Origin: Fragilaria crotonensis
Lineage: Eukaryota > Bacillariophyta > Fragilariophyceae > Fragilariales > Fragilariaceae
DNA: 64,000 nucleotides
Direction: 5' to 3'
NCBI GenBank assembly: GCA_022925895.1
Contig: JAKSYS010000090.1
Location: forward strand, 1-64,000
The notes beneath the pieces are model-generated. The model was not told the DNA's origin. It ran no database searches and saw only the letters and a program-made list of their open reading frames with translations. Shown one piece after another: positions 31,882 through 44,295 of this stretch. The translations under genes were made by a program, and so were the position numbers. The stretch's first letter is position 1; every line of letters starts with the position of its first letter.

Positions 31882-33343
31882 TCATGACAGTGCACTCATG
31901 GGCAGAAGTGTACTTATGGGCTTGGGCTGTTGCTGTCGCTTCACTTTGTAATGAGTGAATGCCAAAAATCCCGACACCGAAACGAGGATGCCCAAGGCGC
32001 CAAGGAATGTGATGGGTATGCTGAAAGCTATGGAAGTCACGATAATGGCAAATATCCGGCGAATGCAATTCAGTGCAGCATGATGGACGACGGATATTCT
32101 CGTCAAGACAAAAGTTGAGGCGAGGCTATACAGCGAAGAATGTGAGACATACTTCTAGTGGAGATGCGAGAATTCCACATGCCACTTACTTATAACTCGT
32201 AAAGGCGAAGCCATTCAACAACGATAGACCAAGGAACTCGAGCGACGGTATCGAAAATTGCGACAGCAACCTCCTTGAATCCCAAAAAATGACGGGCGCA
32301 ATCAGCAGAACAATCCCGACCTGCTGCATCCGAAACTGAAGATTCAAATCGTCAACCAATACTTTGCTCCCATGTGGAGTGGCTCGAAACAGCTTCTGAT
32401 GTAACCCACGAAAGGAAAAACACAGATTTGCAATCATGACCGTCACACAACTCCGTATCGAATCGGACAGACTTGCCCCATCCGCCCCTCCAGTACTGGA
32501 ATTGCCCAAAGTCGACAACAGGACACCGGCAACAATCGCCATAAGGGAGGTTCCTTCTTCTACGGACAAAACTTCAATGCCCCACAAAACTGCAGTTGCG
32601 GCACTAGTAATGGGTTCCGCTGCCTTGACCGTTTCGACAAAGGCTGCGGACGCACCCGAAAATGACAAATTGGTACAGGCAAAACCCATGGCGAAGTATA
32701 TGCCCGATAAGACCAAATCGCGAAGGTGCCAACCCCATAAACTTCCGAGTTCAACATGCATATGAGAGACATGACGTGTGAATCAGAAATGCGACTCGTC
32801 ATTGTGAATAGGAACTTACGAATTCAACTTGCTCGGTTGCTGAGTCCGTCGTACCGGGCTGAGCAAGAGTTGCTCAGGCCACGGAGCCAGGCCGGCAGAA
32901 CCGAGGGCTTTGTACTGTAACAATAAGTGTAAGAAATTGGACCCCAAGAATAATTGCTGAAGCGTTAGGTAGAGAGGGGGGACGCCCTCGTTCAGAAGAA
33001 GTTTCGTGGTTCCGATACTGAGGACTCCGAGAAGGTACCACAGTGATACGGCTGTCATGAGGGCAACATAACTCGAAACCTCTCCATGCACGAGCCGGTT
33101 GTACAACTTAGAGACTGGATCTTCGCTGGTTCTGGTCTGAACAACAGTAGGTCGTCTGCGCTTAAGCTTCTGAATCTTCGTTTGTACATTGTTGGCACTG
33201 TCGGCATCAGAGGACGGAAGGGGACTCGATGGCGACATATACGACGGCACATCTTGACCATCCCAACTGCTAGTGAACGACCCTGAACTCTTGGGAGCGG
33301 CACGCTTACTCATATTTTCGGGATTCCTACTTGGGGAGTGCAT
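31882..33343 (-). CDS. TPT/SLC35-type sugar-phosphate or nucleotide-sugar transporter (three exons)
   Basis: Multi-pass antiporter of the triose-phosphate-translocator superfamily, predicted 439 aa. Exon 1 runs 33343-32820 (start could also be Met 33313), with an intron 32819-32742 (78 nt). Exon 2 is 32741-32190, with an intron 32189-32126 (64 nt). Exon 3 is 32125-31882. Both donors are GTAAGT and both junctions are phase 2. The hydrophilic N-terminus (KIQKLKRRR) has no plastid presequence, so an ER/Golgi membrane is more likely than plastid. Motifs: YLTLQQLFLG in the first half; ACTNLSFSGASAAFVETVKAAEP, the family's signature with conserved K; and NGFAFTSYN joined to LASTFVLTRISVVHHAALN, then IRRIFAIIVTSIAF in the last helices. 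The substrate cannot be told from sequence. Confidence 0.85.
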
Positions 33344-34330
33344 TCAAGCCAACAGATCAGATCAGCAATGCGAGGGTCGTGGACGACATCAGGCCGAGAA
33401 TCTACTCTGAATATCTCTTCGATATATATCATAGGTTGTGCCTTCTTCGAGGAAACTACCGCTAGTATGAATAGTAGAACGGTACTTGTACAATGAAAGG
33501 GTTTGATGAATGACGAATGACGACGGCCGACGGAGGAAAGGAACGAGTAGAGAAGGATGATACTCCGGACGCCAAGTAGATGTAAGAAATGATATGTCAT
33601 ACTGGAGCTAATACCGAAAATCTACTAGGAAGGTCATGCAAACGAGAAATTTAGCTGGTGTCCATTTCTTAGGAACCGTCACGTACTTACAGTAACCCCT
33701 GTAACGTAGTAACAAGGTAACAACACCGCACTCCAAAAATACGGTATGGCAAAATCGCAAAAAAAGTTCTCAACGGAAATCCATTGTTTCTGATGGGACC
33801 TACGCAGTATACGACATAACAGGTCTCTGGTCTCTGGTACTTGTAATATCACATTGGTACCTGGTACTCCATGTCATATGTCGTACTTGTACGCCGGAGC
33901 GTATGATAGGACACATCTCACATCTGACATCTGACATGTGCTTTAGCCGAGTACAAGTACCACAGTCGTCATGCCGGTAGTACCTGCTCAGTACCTCGTA
34001 CCAGTACTCCGGCATGCATGTGTCGATTGTCCACGTGGATAGACTCTATATACGCCTAGTATTGTACATGTAGTATCAGTACTTAGTACGTACCCATACA
34101 GACAACATACAGTCAATATTCGATACACTATGGCGTACGAGTATTTGAAGCATGTACAGTGTACAGCATGTACTGTAGTAACATAAAACACAACCCAAAA
34201 CCGAGATTTTATCGATCTAATGTCTCTATACTTTTCTCTCTATTCTTCCAATGACTATGTATGTAATGCATGTGCTCGTGCGTGAGTGAGCGTCAATAGC
34301 ACGCGTGGTCTAAAAACAAAGAGTTGCACC
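33344..34330. other. Intergenic, GTAC-rich
   Basis: Spacer upstream of the transporter and downstream of the carrier gene, with a dense cluster of GTAC palindromes at 33830-34180 (for example TACCTCGTACCAGTACTCCGG). No gene or element was recognised. Confidence 0.5.
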
Positions 34331-37308
34331 TCAAACGGGTCCTCCATTCTCTTGCAGCGCTCCGCCCAGCACATCAAGGTAAAGCTTCAAATCGTCGGAC
34401 CCAATCCCAAGGCCAATGCGCACAGCATCGTACACCAAGAATTGAAGACTGACGACTAAGGCATAGAAAACCATTCGTAACCTTAGTCCCTTCAGAAGGC
34501 CCGGAGGACCGTCACGGGCAATCAGTTTGCCGGCGGCTTCAATTGGGCCCATGTTTGACTTGGCCTTTTTCATTTCTGCAATGGTTACGTCGGCAGGATT
34601 GCTCACCACAGCGGCAGCAAAGCCTCCTAATGTACCACCGATCAAGCTCACAAGCAGCGAAAGCTGCAAGTCTTCCGTGGCTGCGGGAAAGGTTTCATAC
34701 ATCCATGCAGTAGATACGTCGAACACTGTGAATTTCGCCATGGCGAACGGGACTTCCTTCAGCCAAAAGGCGGGTACCGCACTGAATAGCGATGCTAGTC
34801 CTTCGTCTTTAACCATACGTTGCACAACACCAGCCATGGATGGAGCGAAGTTGGGCTGCGCCACACTCCGGATTCGTACCGATTCAAATGGGGAGAGAAC
34901 GAAGGAACCGGCGACTGCAGCCATCCCAGCTCCAGCCAAAATGATGGGGACTTCGTAGGAAGAGGCAGCACCGCCCGCCAGCTCTGTCAGGTATCGTCTT
35001 ATGAATTCCGTCAGAACATAGCTGAAACCCCCGTACACAAAGAAACCCACGAAGGTAGGTTGCCAACCAGTGAAGAATGTCTCGAAGCCTTCCTCATCCA
35101 ATACCTTTGTGAAGGAGCTTATGATGCCACTGTATTTCACAGGATCGGTTTGAACCTTCGTCTTTATCACATCAATTGGAGTCACGGCAAGGTGTACCGC
35201 GGAACAACAGATAGCTCCAGAAGCAGAGAATCTGAGGTAGGTGGCGAGCCCCAATTGCATATCTCGTTCTATGGGTGATCGACCGCGGGGCCCATACTCC
35301 GGATCTAGGGGCTTGGTTGAAGCTAAGGCTTGAGTCCAATCTGGAAAATCCGGACCAGACGCTAGTCTGTACCGTTTTGAGGACTTATCATACACCAATC
35401 CTATGCCATCAGGTAACAGCGATAGCAGCTGGGTGGAAGGTGACGGTCCTCCACCAAAGCTTGGAAGGGATGGGAGCGACAAATCGGGACCACTGGTAGT
35501 TCCACTCACAACAGGCTTCTTTGGCTTCCTCGGCCTCTTCACCTTCAACTTCATGGTCTCTGCGCTCCGATTTTCGAGAGCAGCTTCGACAGTTGTTGCT
35601 CTGTTTGCTTCGTCGGTACTGCGAAACATATTGTAGCTATCCATCTCTGCCTTCGGGTACGCAACGGCAACAACACTGCTGTCGTAGCAAGCCCTACCGA
35701 TGCAGCCTCCACCACCTCCCTTGCCATCATTAAGGGCCTGTTTCTCAATTTGAGCATTCAAAGACAACGGGCCATTCGCGTTTTTCATCTTGAGCAACAT
35801 TTCCCTTGAAGGAATGGTTGTTGCTGGCAATGGCTCGTTGGGACTGATTATGCGGGCCATCATAGGATCGTTCATATTCACCCTCGCAGTGATTGGAGGT
35901 GGCTCCACATACACGCTTATAGGTTTTTCAACAGCGTACCCAGTTCCATTGTTCACAAGGCGAATCCCGGACACTTCATACTCCAGAACCGCAGTGGCGG
36001 TGGCGACCAAGCCTCCGTCAGCAACCGGCATTTCAGGGGAGACACCTTAATCCGAATAACATCTTCCTTAGTATAGCCAGCTCCTGGATCAATCAGCTGG
36101 AGGCGTTCGACGCGTCCTTTGTTGACGCCCTGTCGAAACAGAACGGCCTTTGCCGTAGCGACAGCGGCAGTGGAATTGGGCATATTTTTGAGAGCAGCCG
36201 GAGGAGACACAGTTACCGTAGGGCCCTTGTTGTAGCCAAACCCTCTGTTGACCAAGTCTATTCTCAAAATCTTGCCATTAGGTGCTAGTATGGCACGCCC
36301 TGTGGCTCTTTCATATTCGTCACCAGCATCAGGAGGTGGGAATTCCACACGTGGAGAACCATATCCGGGAGCATACCCAGATCCTGGATCCAAAATGTCC
36401 ACGTAAGCAATTGATCCATTGTCAATAGCAGCCAGAAGCTTTGATATTTCATCGACGGGTTGATTCATCTCCATCAATCCAAACAGAAGCGCAATTTGCC
36501 GACGGGCTTCTTTGATCTCTCTTTGTTGTTGCGTCCTCGCAGAATCGCTGAGGGGCGGAAGACCCTGAGCCTCTCGTTCCTTGGCTAGCACTTCGGGATC
36601 TGGACAATATCTCTTCAAAAGGGCATTCATCAACTTTACTGGTCCATCCGGACCACGATATTCTTGCAGTCCGACTTCGACGGATGCCGAAAACGCTCCA
36701 AATTGCTTTAGACGCAAGGCATTGACTTCGTCGGAAGATGCGCGTCGTGGAAGGTCACTCGCACGCAAATACCACCATTTTTGGCAATCGGCATCGAAAC
36801 TCAGCAAGAAGCGAGTAAGGTAGGTCACAAATTTAACATTGTAACCGGATCGTTCAGCGTCAAAGACTGTTACTCCCGAGCGTTTATTCACAGGTGATGT
36901 TTCCCACTGCAAGTTTCCGACAGTTTCAAGGGCCATGGGCCCCGAAGCCAAAGCAGCAGAGTGTTTTTCGTCGATGTAGGAGAGGGCACTACCACCAGCA
37001 AATAGTGCTGAGGCGAAAAAGAGACGGCGTGATGTTTCACCGTCCACCGCACCGAACATGCTCGTCATGATGGCATCGGCCTTGGAGACAAGCTTCGACG
37101 GCGATATGAATGATCCCAGCTTGTCGTCGTTTCCTGCGCGTCTTTGCGTCAGGTTTATTCGCGGCGCTCGCCTGGGTTTCGTCATAAACGTTGTTGGAGC
37201 CGACTGAAAGGCTTCGGTCACAGCGTCGAAATGGCAGGGACAGAGACATAATGCAACGACATTGAATAGGAGTGTAGTCCTTTGTGTCCGTGTCCTTCGT
37301 AATGTCAT
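34331..37308 (-). CDS. Phosphate-carrier-like (SLC25) protein with plastid-type N-terminal extension (one frameshift)
   Basis: Two overlapping frames make one gene, about 992 aa once a C run (minus strand, 36039-36036) is lengthened by one base, joining IRIKVSP to PEMPVADGG. The N-terminus has a hydrophobic signal (LLFNVVALCLCPC) ending TEA|FQSAP, an A-F motif used for diatom plastid import. Residues of about 300-500 contain four repeats of a G-x-GY...PP motif (GSGYAPGYG, GFGYNKG, GAGYTKED, GTGYAVEK). The C-terminal third has three mitochondrial-carrier repeats: TPIDVIKTKVQ, SPFESVRIRS and NPADVTIAEMK. The last resembles the SHPAD motif of phosphate carriers (SLC25A3), and the DPVKYSG and GW(Q)PTF neighbourhood also matches. 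The likely role is phosphate or anion exchange across a plastid membrane. Confidence 0.8.
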
Positions 37309-37848
37309 GTTTGGATTCTTGTATGTACTGCTATGTGCTACGCAACAACAAGGACGAGTGAAATGCGATGGTCGCTTTGACCGATCAGGTGAAGCAAGAA
37401 TGGGGCAAAGGCGATGTAATTCCCAGCAAAAATATTACGATCAACGGTCGGCATGATATCGTCGGGGTTGGGGCATGATTCAGTTCACCTTTCTTTGGAC
37501 TGGCCGGTTCCGTCATCTGTTTCCCAATTTTGTTCACAAAGTTCTACTAAAAACCGAGAAAGACACCAATCGGAGTTGCCAACAGATGCCCTTGATGACG
37601 TAGCACAACCAATCAAAGTAGAGTGATTTTGTACTTCCATTGGATCGTGGTTCCGCACTGCTTTGTCACACATCAACTCCGCGCACCTCGTCACTTGAGA
37701 CAGTGGACGGTATTTTATGGTCCAGTTTCCAGTTTGCTCCCGGTTCCCGGTACTGTAGCATGTGACCGTGTGAGCTTTTCCTGTTCCCGTGCCTTACATG
37801 GCAGTACGGTAACGTATCCATGAAGGCACGACACGATGCGATGAGGCC
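37309..37848. other. Intergenic, nothing recognised
   Basis: 5' flank of the carrier gene (minus strand), running into the left edge of the retroelement. No terminal repeat of the element could be identified here. Confidence 0.4.
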
Positions 37849-40396
37849 ATGCAACGGGGACCTCACCACTCAGCGCACGAAGAGTGCTCGTTCGTCTGCG
37901 AAGAGATCCTCGACTTCTGCGCCCAAGGTTATTGGCTGGGCGGTCCTACCATACTCGGTGGTATGACTGTGGAAAGACCTCAGGATATCACCGCTCGGAG
38001 TTGTGCCCCAGCGCGACAGGAGACCAAGATTAATCGTGGACTACAGTTTCTCCAACGTCAACGACGACACCGTTCCCATGGCGCCCAAGGAAGCCATGCA
38101 GTTTGGGAGGGCTCTACAACATGTCCTTGCTAAGATAGTACATGCCAACCCAAGATACGGCCCGGTCCATCTGTCCAAGAAGCTTGACATTGCGGACGGA
38201 TTCTATCGGGTCTGGCTGCAATGGGCCGACATTCCGAAACTCGGCGTCGCCCTGCCCACATCGGCAGGGTGACCAATGCTGGTAGCCTTCCCTTTGGCGC
38301 TTCCTATGGGGTGGGTCAAATCCCCACCATACTTCACTTCGTTGACGGAAACTGCGTGCGATCTTGCCAACATGTCCCTGTGCACCAGCGAACACAATAC
38401 TCTGGAACACAGCACGGTTCATCGGTTGGAGGGGGTGGCCGCCACCCCGCCACCGGAGCGCACCGTTGAGGTTGAGAGTAAGGGCGCAGCCACCCGAGCT
38501 ACCCATCATAGGCAGCGCCAGGGTCGCCCGCCCGCAGCGGCAGTCGATGTGTATGTCGACGACTTTCTTTTGATGGCAGCCACAAACGTGCACTCAGCAG
38601 CAACGGGTTCTACGTGCCTCTCTCCATGCCATCGATCAAGTCTTCCGTCCATTGGAGGCGAGTGACTCGGCCATACGCAAGGAGCCAGCATCTGTGAAAA
38701 AGATGCTACAGGGCGACGCGTGTTCTTGGGTCACCAAGAAACGTATACTCGGTTGGGATGTGGACACCGTAGCTAGTACGTGAAACCTTCCTCCGCCACA
38801 TCGCCTAGACTGCTTATACGCACTCTTGGCCATGATTTGCCCACCAAAGAAGCAAATTTCTGTCAAACTTTGGCACCAGCTCCTCGGGGAGTTGCGCTCT
38901 ATGGCACCAGCCTTACCGGGAGCGCGCGGCCTCTTCTCCGTGCTCCAGGATTCCTTGAGCAAGGCGGATAGGCATCGGGTGAGACTAACGCAGCGCGTAT
39001 GGGATGCGGTGTCTGACTTCACGGATATTGCAGACTCATTGAGGCAGCGCTCGACTCGTTTGCAAGAACTAATCCCGATGGCGCCCACGTGGGTTGGCGC
39101 CTCCGATGCATGCCGCGATGGTATGGGTGGCGCGTGGTTCCACACCACGGATCGAACACAGCCGCCCATCGTGTGGCGTCAAGCCTACCCAAGTGATGTC
39201 CGCGACAACCTCGTGCCTTCCGATAATCCTAAAGGTGAAGTCTCCATCTCCGACCTGGAGGTTCTTGCCATGATCGCCCACAAGGACGTTGTCGCGCAAC
39301 ATTCCGAGGTCGCGGAGCGTACATTGTGGATGGCCACGGATAACAGGGCGGCTCTGTCGTGGTCAGCAAAAGCTTCCACGACGTCGGTAGCGGCCCGCGC
39401 ATATCTACTCCGGTACAATGCCTTGCATCAGCATCGCCATTGCTATGTTGCCACTCACAACCACATTGCGGGCAAGGCCACCAATGTTATGGCGAATGAC
39501 GCCAGCCGGCGCTGGGACCTCCCCGACACGGAACTTCTCTTTCTTTTTAATACTCTCTACCCCCAGGCATTCTCCTGGCAGATGCTGCCCCTGCACTCCT
39601 CAACCAACTCCGATCTGATTGGTGCACTGTTCAGGCGACGTCGAAAAAGCGTGTCACCCACCAACGCATCCATTCCGCCGCCGCGTCCTGGACCCTCTGG
39701 TCCGCTTTCTGCCACGGCCTTGGGGTGGACACCGACAACCTGCCCTCCGACCCAATCCCCCTCCTTCAAATCTTTGCCCAGCACCTCCGAGCGGGCACCG
39801 TTGCCCCCGGCCATGGGCCTGTCAACGAGTCTCGCTCCGTGGAAGATGCCCTTCGTGGCGTGGGCCAGACGTATGCCGGGCTGGGGGCCACAGACCCTCG
39901 CCTGAATGCGCACGGGCAACCTGACTTCCAAAACACCTCCTTGTAGTATCGGGCGTGGGCCAATGAAGATCCTCCCCCGGCTCGGGTCAAACCGTTGCCC
40001 CCATCACTTCTCGCCCAAGTAGTCACCTTGGCTCAACAGGAACACACACCGGCTTCGCTCGCTGCCGCCGTAGTACTCATCTTAGGCTTCTTCGTTCTCC
40101 TTTACCCGGGTGAATACCTAGGGGTACCAAATGACACTACCGACACCTTATTCCGCCTCAAGGACGTCGCATTTTGGGTCGGTTCACGGGCACTACACCA
40201 CCGCGACTGTCCAGTGGCCGACCTCCAGGCGGCCACTTTTGCCACCCTCGCATTCACCCGGCAGAGAAACGGCGTGAGAAACGAGACCATCGGTCACGGT
40301 CGGTCCGGGCATCCTCAGCTCTGCCCCATCCTCTGTTTGGTTGCCCTTGTGATCTCTCTGCGTGCTTCCGCCTTGACCGACGCTTCCACCCAATGA
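37849..40396 (+). pseudogene. DIRS-like tyrosine-recombinase retrotransposon remnant (RT, RNase H, partial YR)
   Basis: Domains run in DIRS order. A reverse transcriptase starts at about 38000 (LGVVPQRDRRPRLIVDYSFS, LDIADGFYRVWL), shifts frame at about 38270 to LALPMGWVKSPPYF, and contains the catalytic VYVDDF near 38550. An RNase H-like region follows (38826-39600: VGASDACRDGMGGAW, ATDNRAALSW, NHIAGKATNVMANDASRRW). A recombinase-like region (39995-40396) has ILGFFVLLYPGEY and RNGVRNETIGH, as in DIRS/Ngaro-type recombinases. It stops before the catalytic HxxR and Tyr. At least four frame breaks and many stops show it is dead. The 3' end is cut where the next transposon begins. Confidence 0.7.
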
Positions 40397-40418
40397 AGAT
40401 GGTTGGCGAAACGTCATT

Positions 40419-42857
40419 ATGGGAAGAGATGCAGACAATTACTGCACAAAGGCCGAGATTTTTGAGATACGACAAAGGGCAACATTTTTATGTCACGCTT
40501 ACCAATTGGCACTCGCCAACATGAACAAATGGACATGGCACCGCTGTTGCAATGAAACTTGCAGGCTTTTGAATGGCCTTGCTGGCATGAATCAAGCCTC
40601 TTTCTGCAAGACGGTTGCAATCTGGAATCAGGTGTTTAGAAAGTTTGAGTGCTTTCCACACCCGAATCCATACGTACAATGTGGAAAGCGACCTCTTCCT
40701 CGACTGCTCAAAGTATTTCCTGATGCTAAAGATCAGATTATTGCATTCGGAATCACAAATCTAGCGATGCTAACGATAGAAAAGGTTCATGATCACATCA
40801 TTGTTTGTAAAGTTATTCCGAGATTGACGAAGACTTAGATGCAGGAGAATGATGACACGACGAACGAATCGACTTCCTTCCCCAACGACAACGATACAGC
40901 CGAGGAAAAAAGGGTCCATTCATTTCTAAATAAGCATGGACTTAAGTCCATGAGCTTAAGTACTACTTGGCGGTGGATGCGTCTTCTGGGCTTTCGCTAT
41001 GACACGCGAAGGAAACGTTTCTACGTCGACGGACACGAACGTGACGACGTCGTTGCGAATCGCAAAGAATTTTGTAAGCGCTACTTAACAGAGTATGAAC
41101 CCCGCTGCAAGCATTGGGTTCAACTTTCTGTTGTTGAAGCAAATACCATCAAGGATCTGGATCTAAGATTTGGATATACCTATTTCAATATTATTGCTGA
41201 CGAGCAAATGGTCGAGTTTCATATTGACTATTGGAGTCGAGTTACAAGGAATACTACCAGCAGCGTCAGTAGTGAAGGACTGCAGACGGATTCACAACCG
41301 CAGCAACTCCATCAAAAGCAAGCAACAACCAGTGTTCGTGTTTCCTTAAAAACAAAACCAATAATGATAGTAGGACAGGATGAGAGCGTGTTCGCGCAAT
41401 ATCTCCTTGGGTCCAAGACTTGGGTTGGCCCAAAAGGCCAACGCCCTCTATTGCCAAAGTCTGAGGGCGATGGCTAAATGTTGAGTGCATTTGTTTCCAG
41501 AGAATTTGGCTTCGGAAGACAATTAACCGAGGCTGAGTTGGTGAAAATTAATTGCGAAAGAAGGCGTGGAATCAACAAGACTTACACAGATACCCAAGCT
41601 GCGATGGAAGTTTTAAAGACAACAGAAAAACCTGAGCTGAAGGAATCGCCATTTATAAAATACTTGTTCATCGGAGCGAATAATGAGGGATTTTGGAATT
41701 CCTATCACATGAGCCTGCAGTTTGAAGATGTTGTCGACCGCTTGATGGTCCTATATCCAGAATATGAGTTCGTGTTCTTGTTTGACCATAGCCAGGGACA
41801 CGCTCGTAAACGACATGGTGCACTCAACGCCCAACATATGTCCCAAAACTATGGAGGAGCACAACCAATCATGAGAGATACGACCATCATGAACACAATT
41901 GGGTACCTTGGTACTCACTTACCATGTATGTTGGATGTCGGACAAGTGCAATCATTGGTTTACAAAGCCGAGGACATTGGACCATGGTATCTTTCTCCTG
42001 AGCAGAGAGAATCGCAACGACACAACAAACCCACAGGGCGTAGCAGAACAGTTGAACGATCAAAGAAGCTGCTAATCAAGGCTCTAACCGACGCTGGAGT
42101 TGAATTTCAGCAGAACCGGAGTTTCACAAAAAAAGAACTTCAAGATTTTGCAAGGATGCGAGGTATTGAGCTTTCTGAACAGAAAGAGCAAATCATTACC
42201 GGATGGGAGGGACAAGCTAAAGGGCTTCTACAAGTTCTATGGGAACAGGGGCTTATTTCGGAGGCATTGTTAGATAAATACACACTCGATGGGAGAAAGG
42301 ATCCAATCACAGGAAACATTGACTTACAATTTTCACTCCGACATCTAATTTCAGAGTGCACCGATTCTAAAGAGGAAGAGACAGCTCTTCAATACTTGGT
42401 GACACAGATGGGAGTGACAGTTCAGCTAACTCCAAAGTTTCATGCAGAGCTTGCCGGGGAAGGAGTAGAGTACAGCTGGGCACATGCAAAAGCCTTCTAT
42501 CATTGTGTTCCCGTTTCCAAAAAGAAAGGTAGTGACAACTTCAAGCAGTTGGTAAAAGAATGCACGTGTCCTGTGACGGTCCTTACAAGAGACAGGATTG
42601 AGAAATTTGCTTCTCGTGCAAGAAGGGCATACATTTGCATTTACCATTATCTTGAACAATGTGCCGGTGCTGTGTCCGAGTGCAACGACTCCAGAGTTGC
42701 GGCTGTTGGTCCCACAATCAAACAAGAACTCCTCTACTCTGAGATACTAGAGAGGCTAATGAAAGCCTTCAAAGGGCACAGGTGTGCCCTTGATTTTGAC
42801 CGCGGCTTTGTGATTTCACAGTTGATTGAAGTGATGAAGATGATGAACGATGAATGA
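40419..42857 (+). pseudogene. DDE transposase (YVDGHER family, Tc1/mariner-like catalytic pattern) with two nonsense codons
   Basis: One continuous frame is interrupted by TAG at 40836-40838 and TAA at 41475-41477. Each is followed at once by ATG. The N-terminal part resembles a helix-turn-helix region. The middle has STTWRWMRLLGFRYDTRRK and FYVDGHERDDVV, the hallmark of a transposase group common in fungi and diatoms. The catalytic triad is likely the D of VGQDESVF, the D of FLFDHSQGHARKRHGALNAQ, and the E of GEGVEYSWAHAKAF; the order and spacing are like IS630-Tc1-mariner enzymes. No frameshift is present, so inactivation by point mutation appears recent. It abuts the truncated DIRS recombinase, suggesting insertion into it. 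I could not define its terminal repeats. Confidence 0.7.
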
Positions 42858-42944
42858 TGATGAAATATAGTGGAGCTGTTTTATGAAGATCGTGAAGTGA
42901 GTTTTGGATTTCAGAACAATCTCACTCTAGGATTTTGTATGGGA

Positions 42945-43140
42945 TCCGATTAACTGTCACCTATTTTTCGTCATCGTACGACACGTTACTTAAGGACCTT
43001 GTAGAAAATTTAGCTACAAGTGGAAGCTGTTCAAGATGGGAATTTTGTTTCCTTTCCTCGACTTATTATCTCAATCAATTCACCACGCCTGCCCTCCCTG
43101 CTCTGAATTTGAATTTGAATTCATGCACATATTCACGTAC
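42945..43140 (+). repeat. Dispersed repeat of about 190 bp, copy A
   Basis: It begins GGATCCGATTAACTGTCAC, continues with a TCGTCATCGTACGACACG motif, and ends near GAATTTGAATTCAT. The same series occurs in direct orientation at 60,930-61,130 with an estimated 70-80% identity. It starts about 90 bp after the DDE transposase frame. I cannot say whether it belongs to that element. Confidence 0.65.
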
Positions 43141-44295
43141 ATAAATCTGATTTAAAATAAGAATAACTCAACATTTTTTCACCATACTGCAGCACCATTC
43201 CATTCATTGTTCCCTTGTTGTTGCCATCGTGCTGTCATCACATTCTCCCTCCTCATAGTGCTTGTCTCACTTTTAAGAAGATTACTTTCATCCCACTCCT
43301 ATTGTATTTACTAAATGTTCCTTCAGATAGTCATGAGTGCGAGGCTCGTGTTCTGAGTTACTTGTAAGGAATTCAAATATGTCAACGATACAGGAAGGTC
43401 CGGCCACGCACCTATGCTTCGTATTGCTAAAATTGTATGTGAGAAGAATCGTGATTTTGCCGCACCTCCCAGCTCCCAGCTCCCAGGAGAATCTGTGCGC
43501 ACGACTTGAAGTATTGGATTCATTCTGGCGGTATCTGACAGTTATCATTGATTTGAAGATTTATCATATTCCTGTAGAATTGTACAGTATTGTACCTGTT
43601 ACTCGGAGTATCCTATCCCAGATACCCAGATCCCGATAGGGGTTGTCAGTTGTCAGTGATCCCACAGTCAGGGTGTGTTAAGTCACTACGGCACTACGGT
43701 AGCACGTACTCCGAGTACCAGGTAAAACTTTCAACTTTCAATATATGCGAAAATATGATACGACATATGAATACATGGATATCAAAACAACGTTAGTAGA
43801 GTGCTAGTATGGTAGTAACTAAAAAAATAAAGGCCGGTGCCTGCAGCGAACGGAACCGTCCCGCAAAACAGAACGGGGAGGCCGTGTATCGAGCCGATCG
43901 AGCTTTTCTAAAAAAATCGACTCCATAAATTATACTGCAAATTAGGTTACACATCCACTTTACCTACAAATCTCAGACAGCTCCTCTGAGGGTCAGAAAA
44001 ACCGTACAGTGTACCAGTAGTAAGTAGAACTCAGTACTCCCGTACACTACAGCTGGTGATGGCTGGCTCGATTAGGGGACATACGTACACGGGCTCCCCT
44101 GTTTGCAAAAGCGTTAGTCCTTATGTAGACCTTAGACCTACCCTACTGTAGTACTGCCGTCTACGGAGTACATTTACGACGTATGATACCATGCACCGAC
44201 TCGCGGAAATGTTGTGCCCTGCACTTGCGCCAATGGTCGGCCTCCTAATATAAAACCTTCAACTGTGGTCCACTTGTCCACGCACCACAACCGCA
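43141..44295. other. Intergenic with repeat arm and GTAC cluster
   Basis: No gene. It contains copy B of the roughly 95-bp dispersed repeat (43,390-43,485, plus strand) and a GTAC-rich palindromic cluster (43,990-44,175) shortly upstream of the FKBP gene. Confidence 0.5.
43390..43485 (+). repeat. Dispersed repeat of about 95 bp, copy B
   Basis: Matches the minus strand of 20,230-20,326 (AGGAAGGTCCGGCCACGCAC ... CACCTCCCAGCT). Differences are mainly substitutions plus one short gap near the middle. Confidence 0.6.

Noticed and set aside
40836-41480. Programmed stop-restart producing three proteins from the DDE transposase
   Set aside because: The family is a single protein and a conserved block spans the second stop; two point mutations explain it. 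Kept only as a minor finding.
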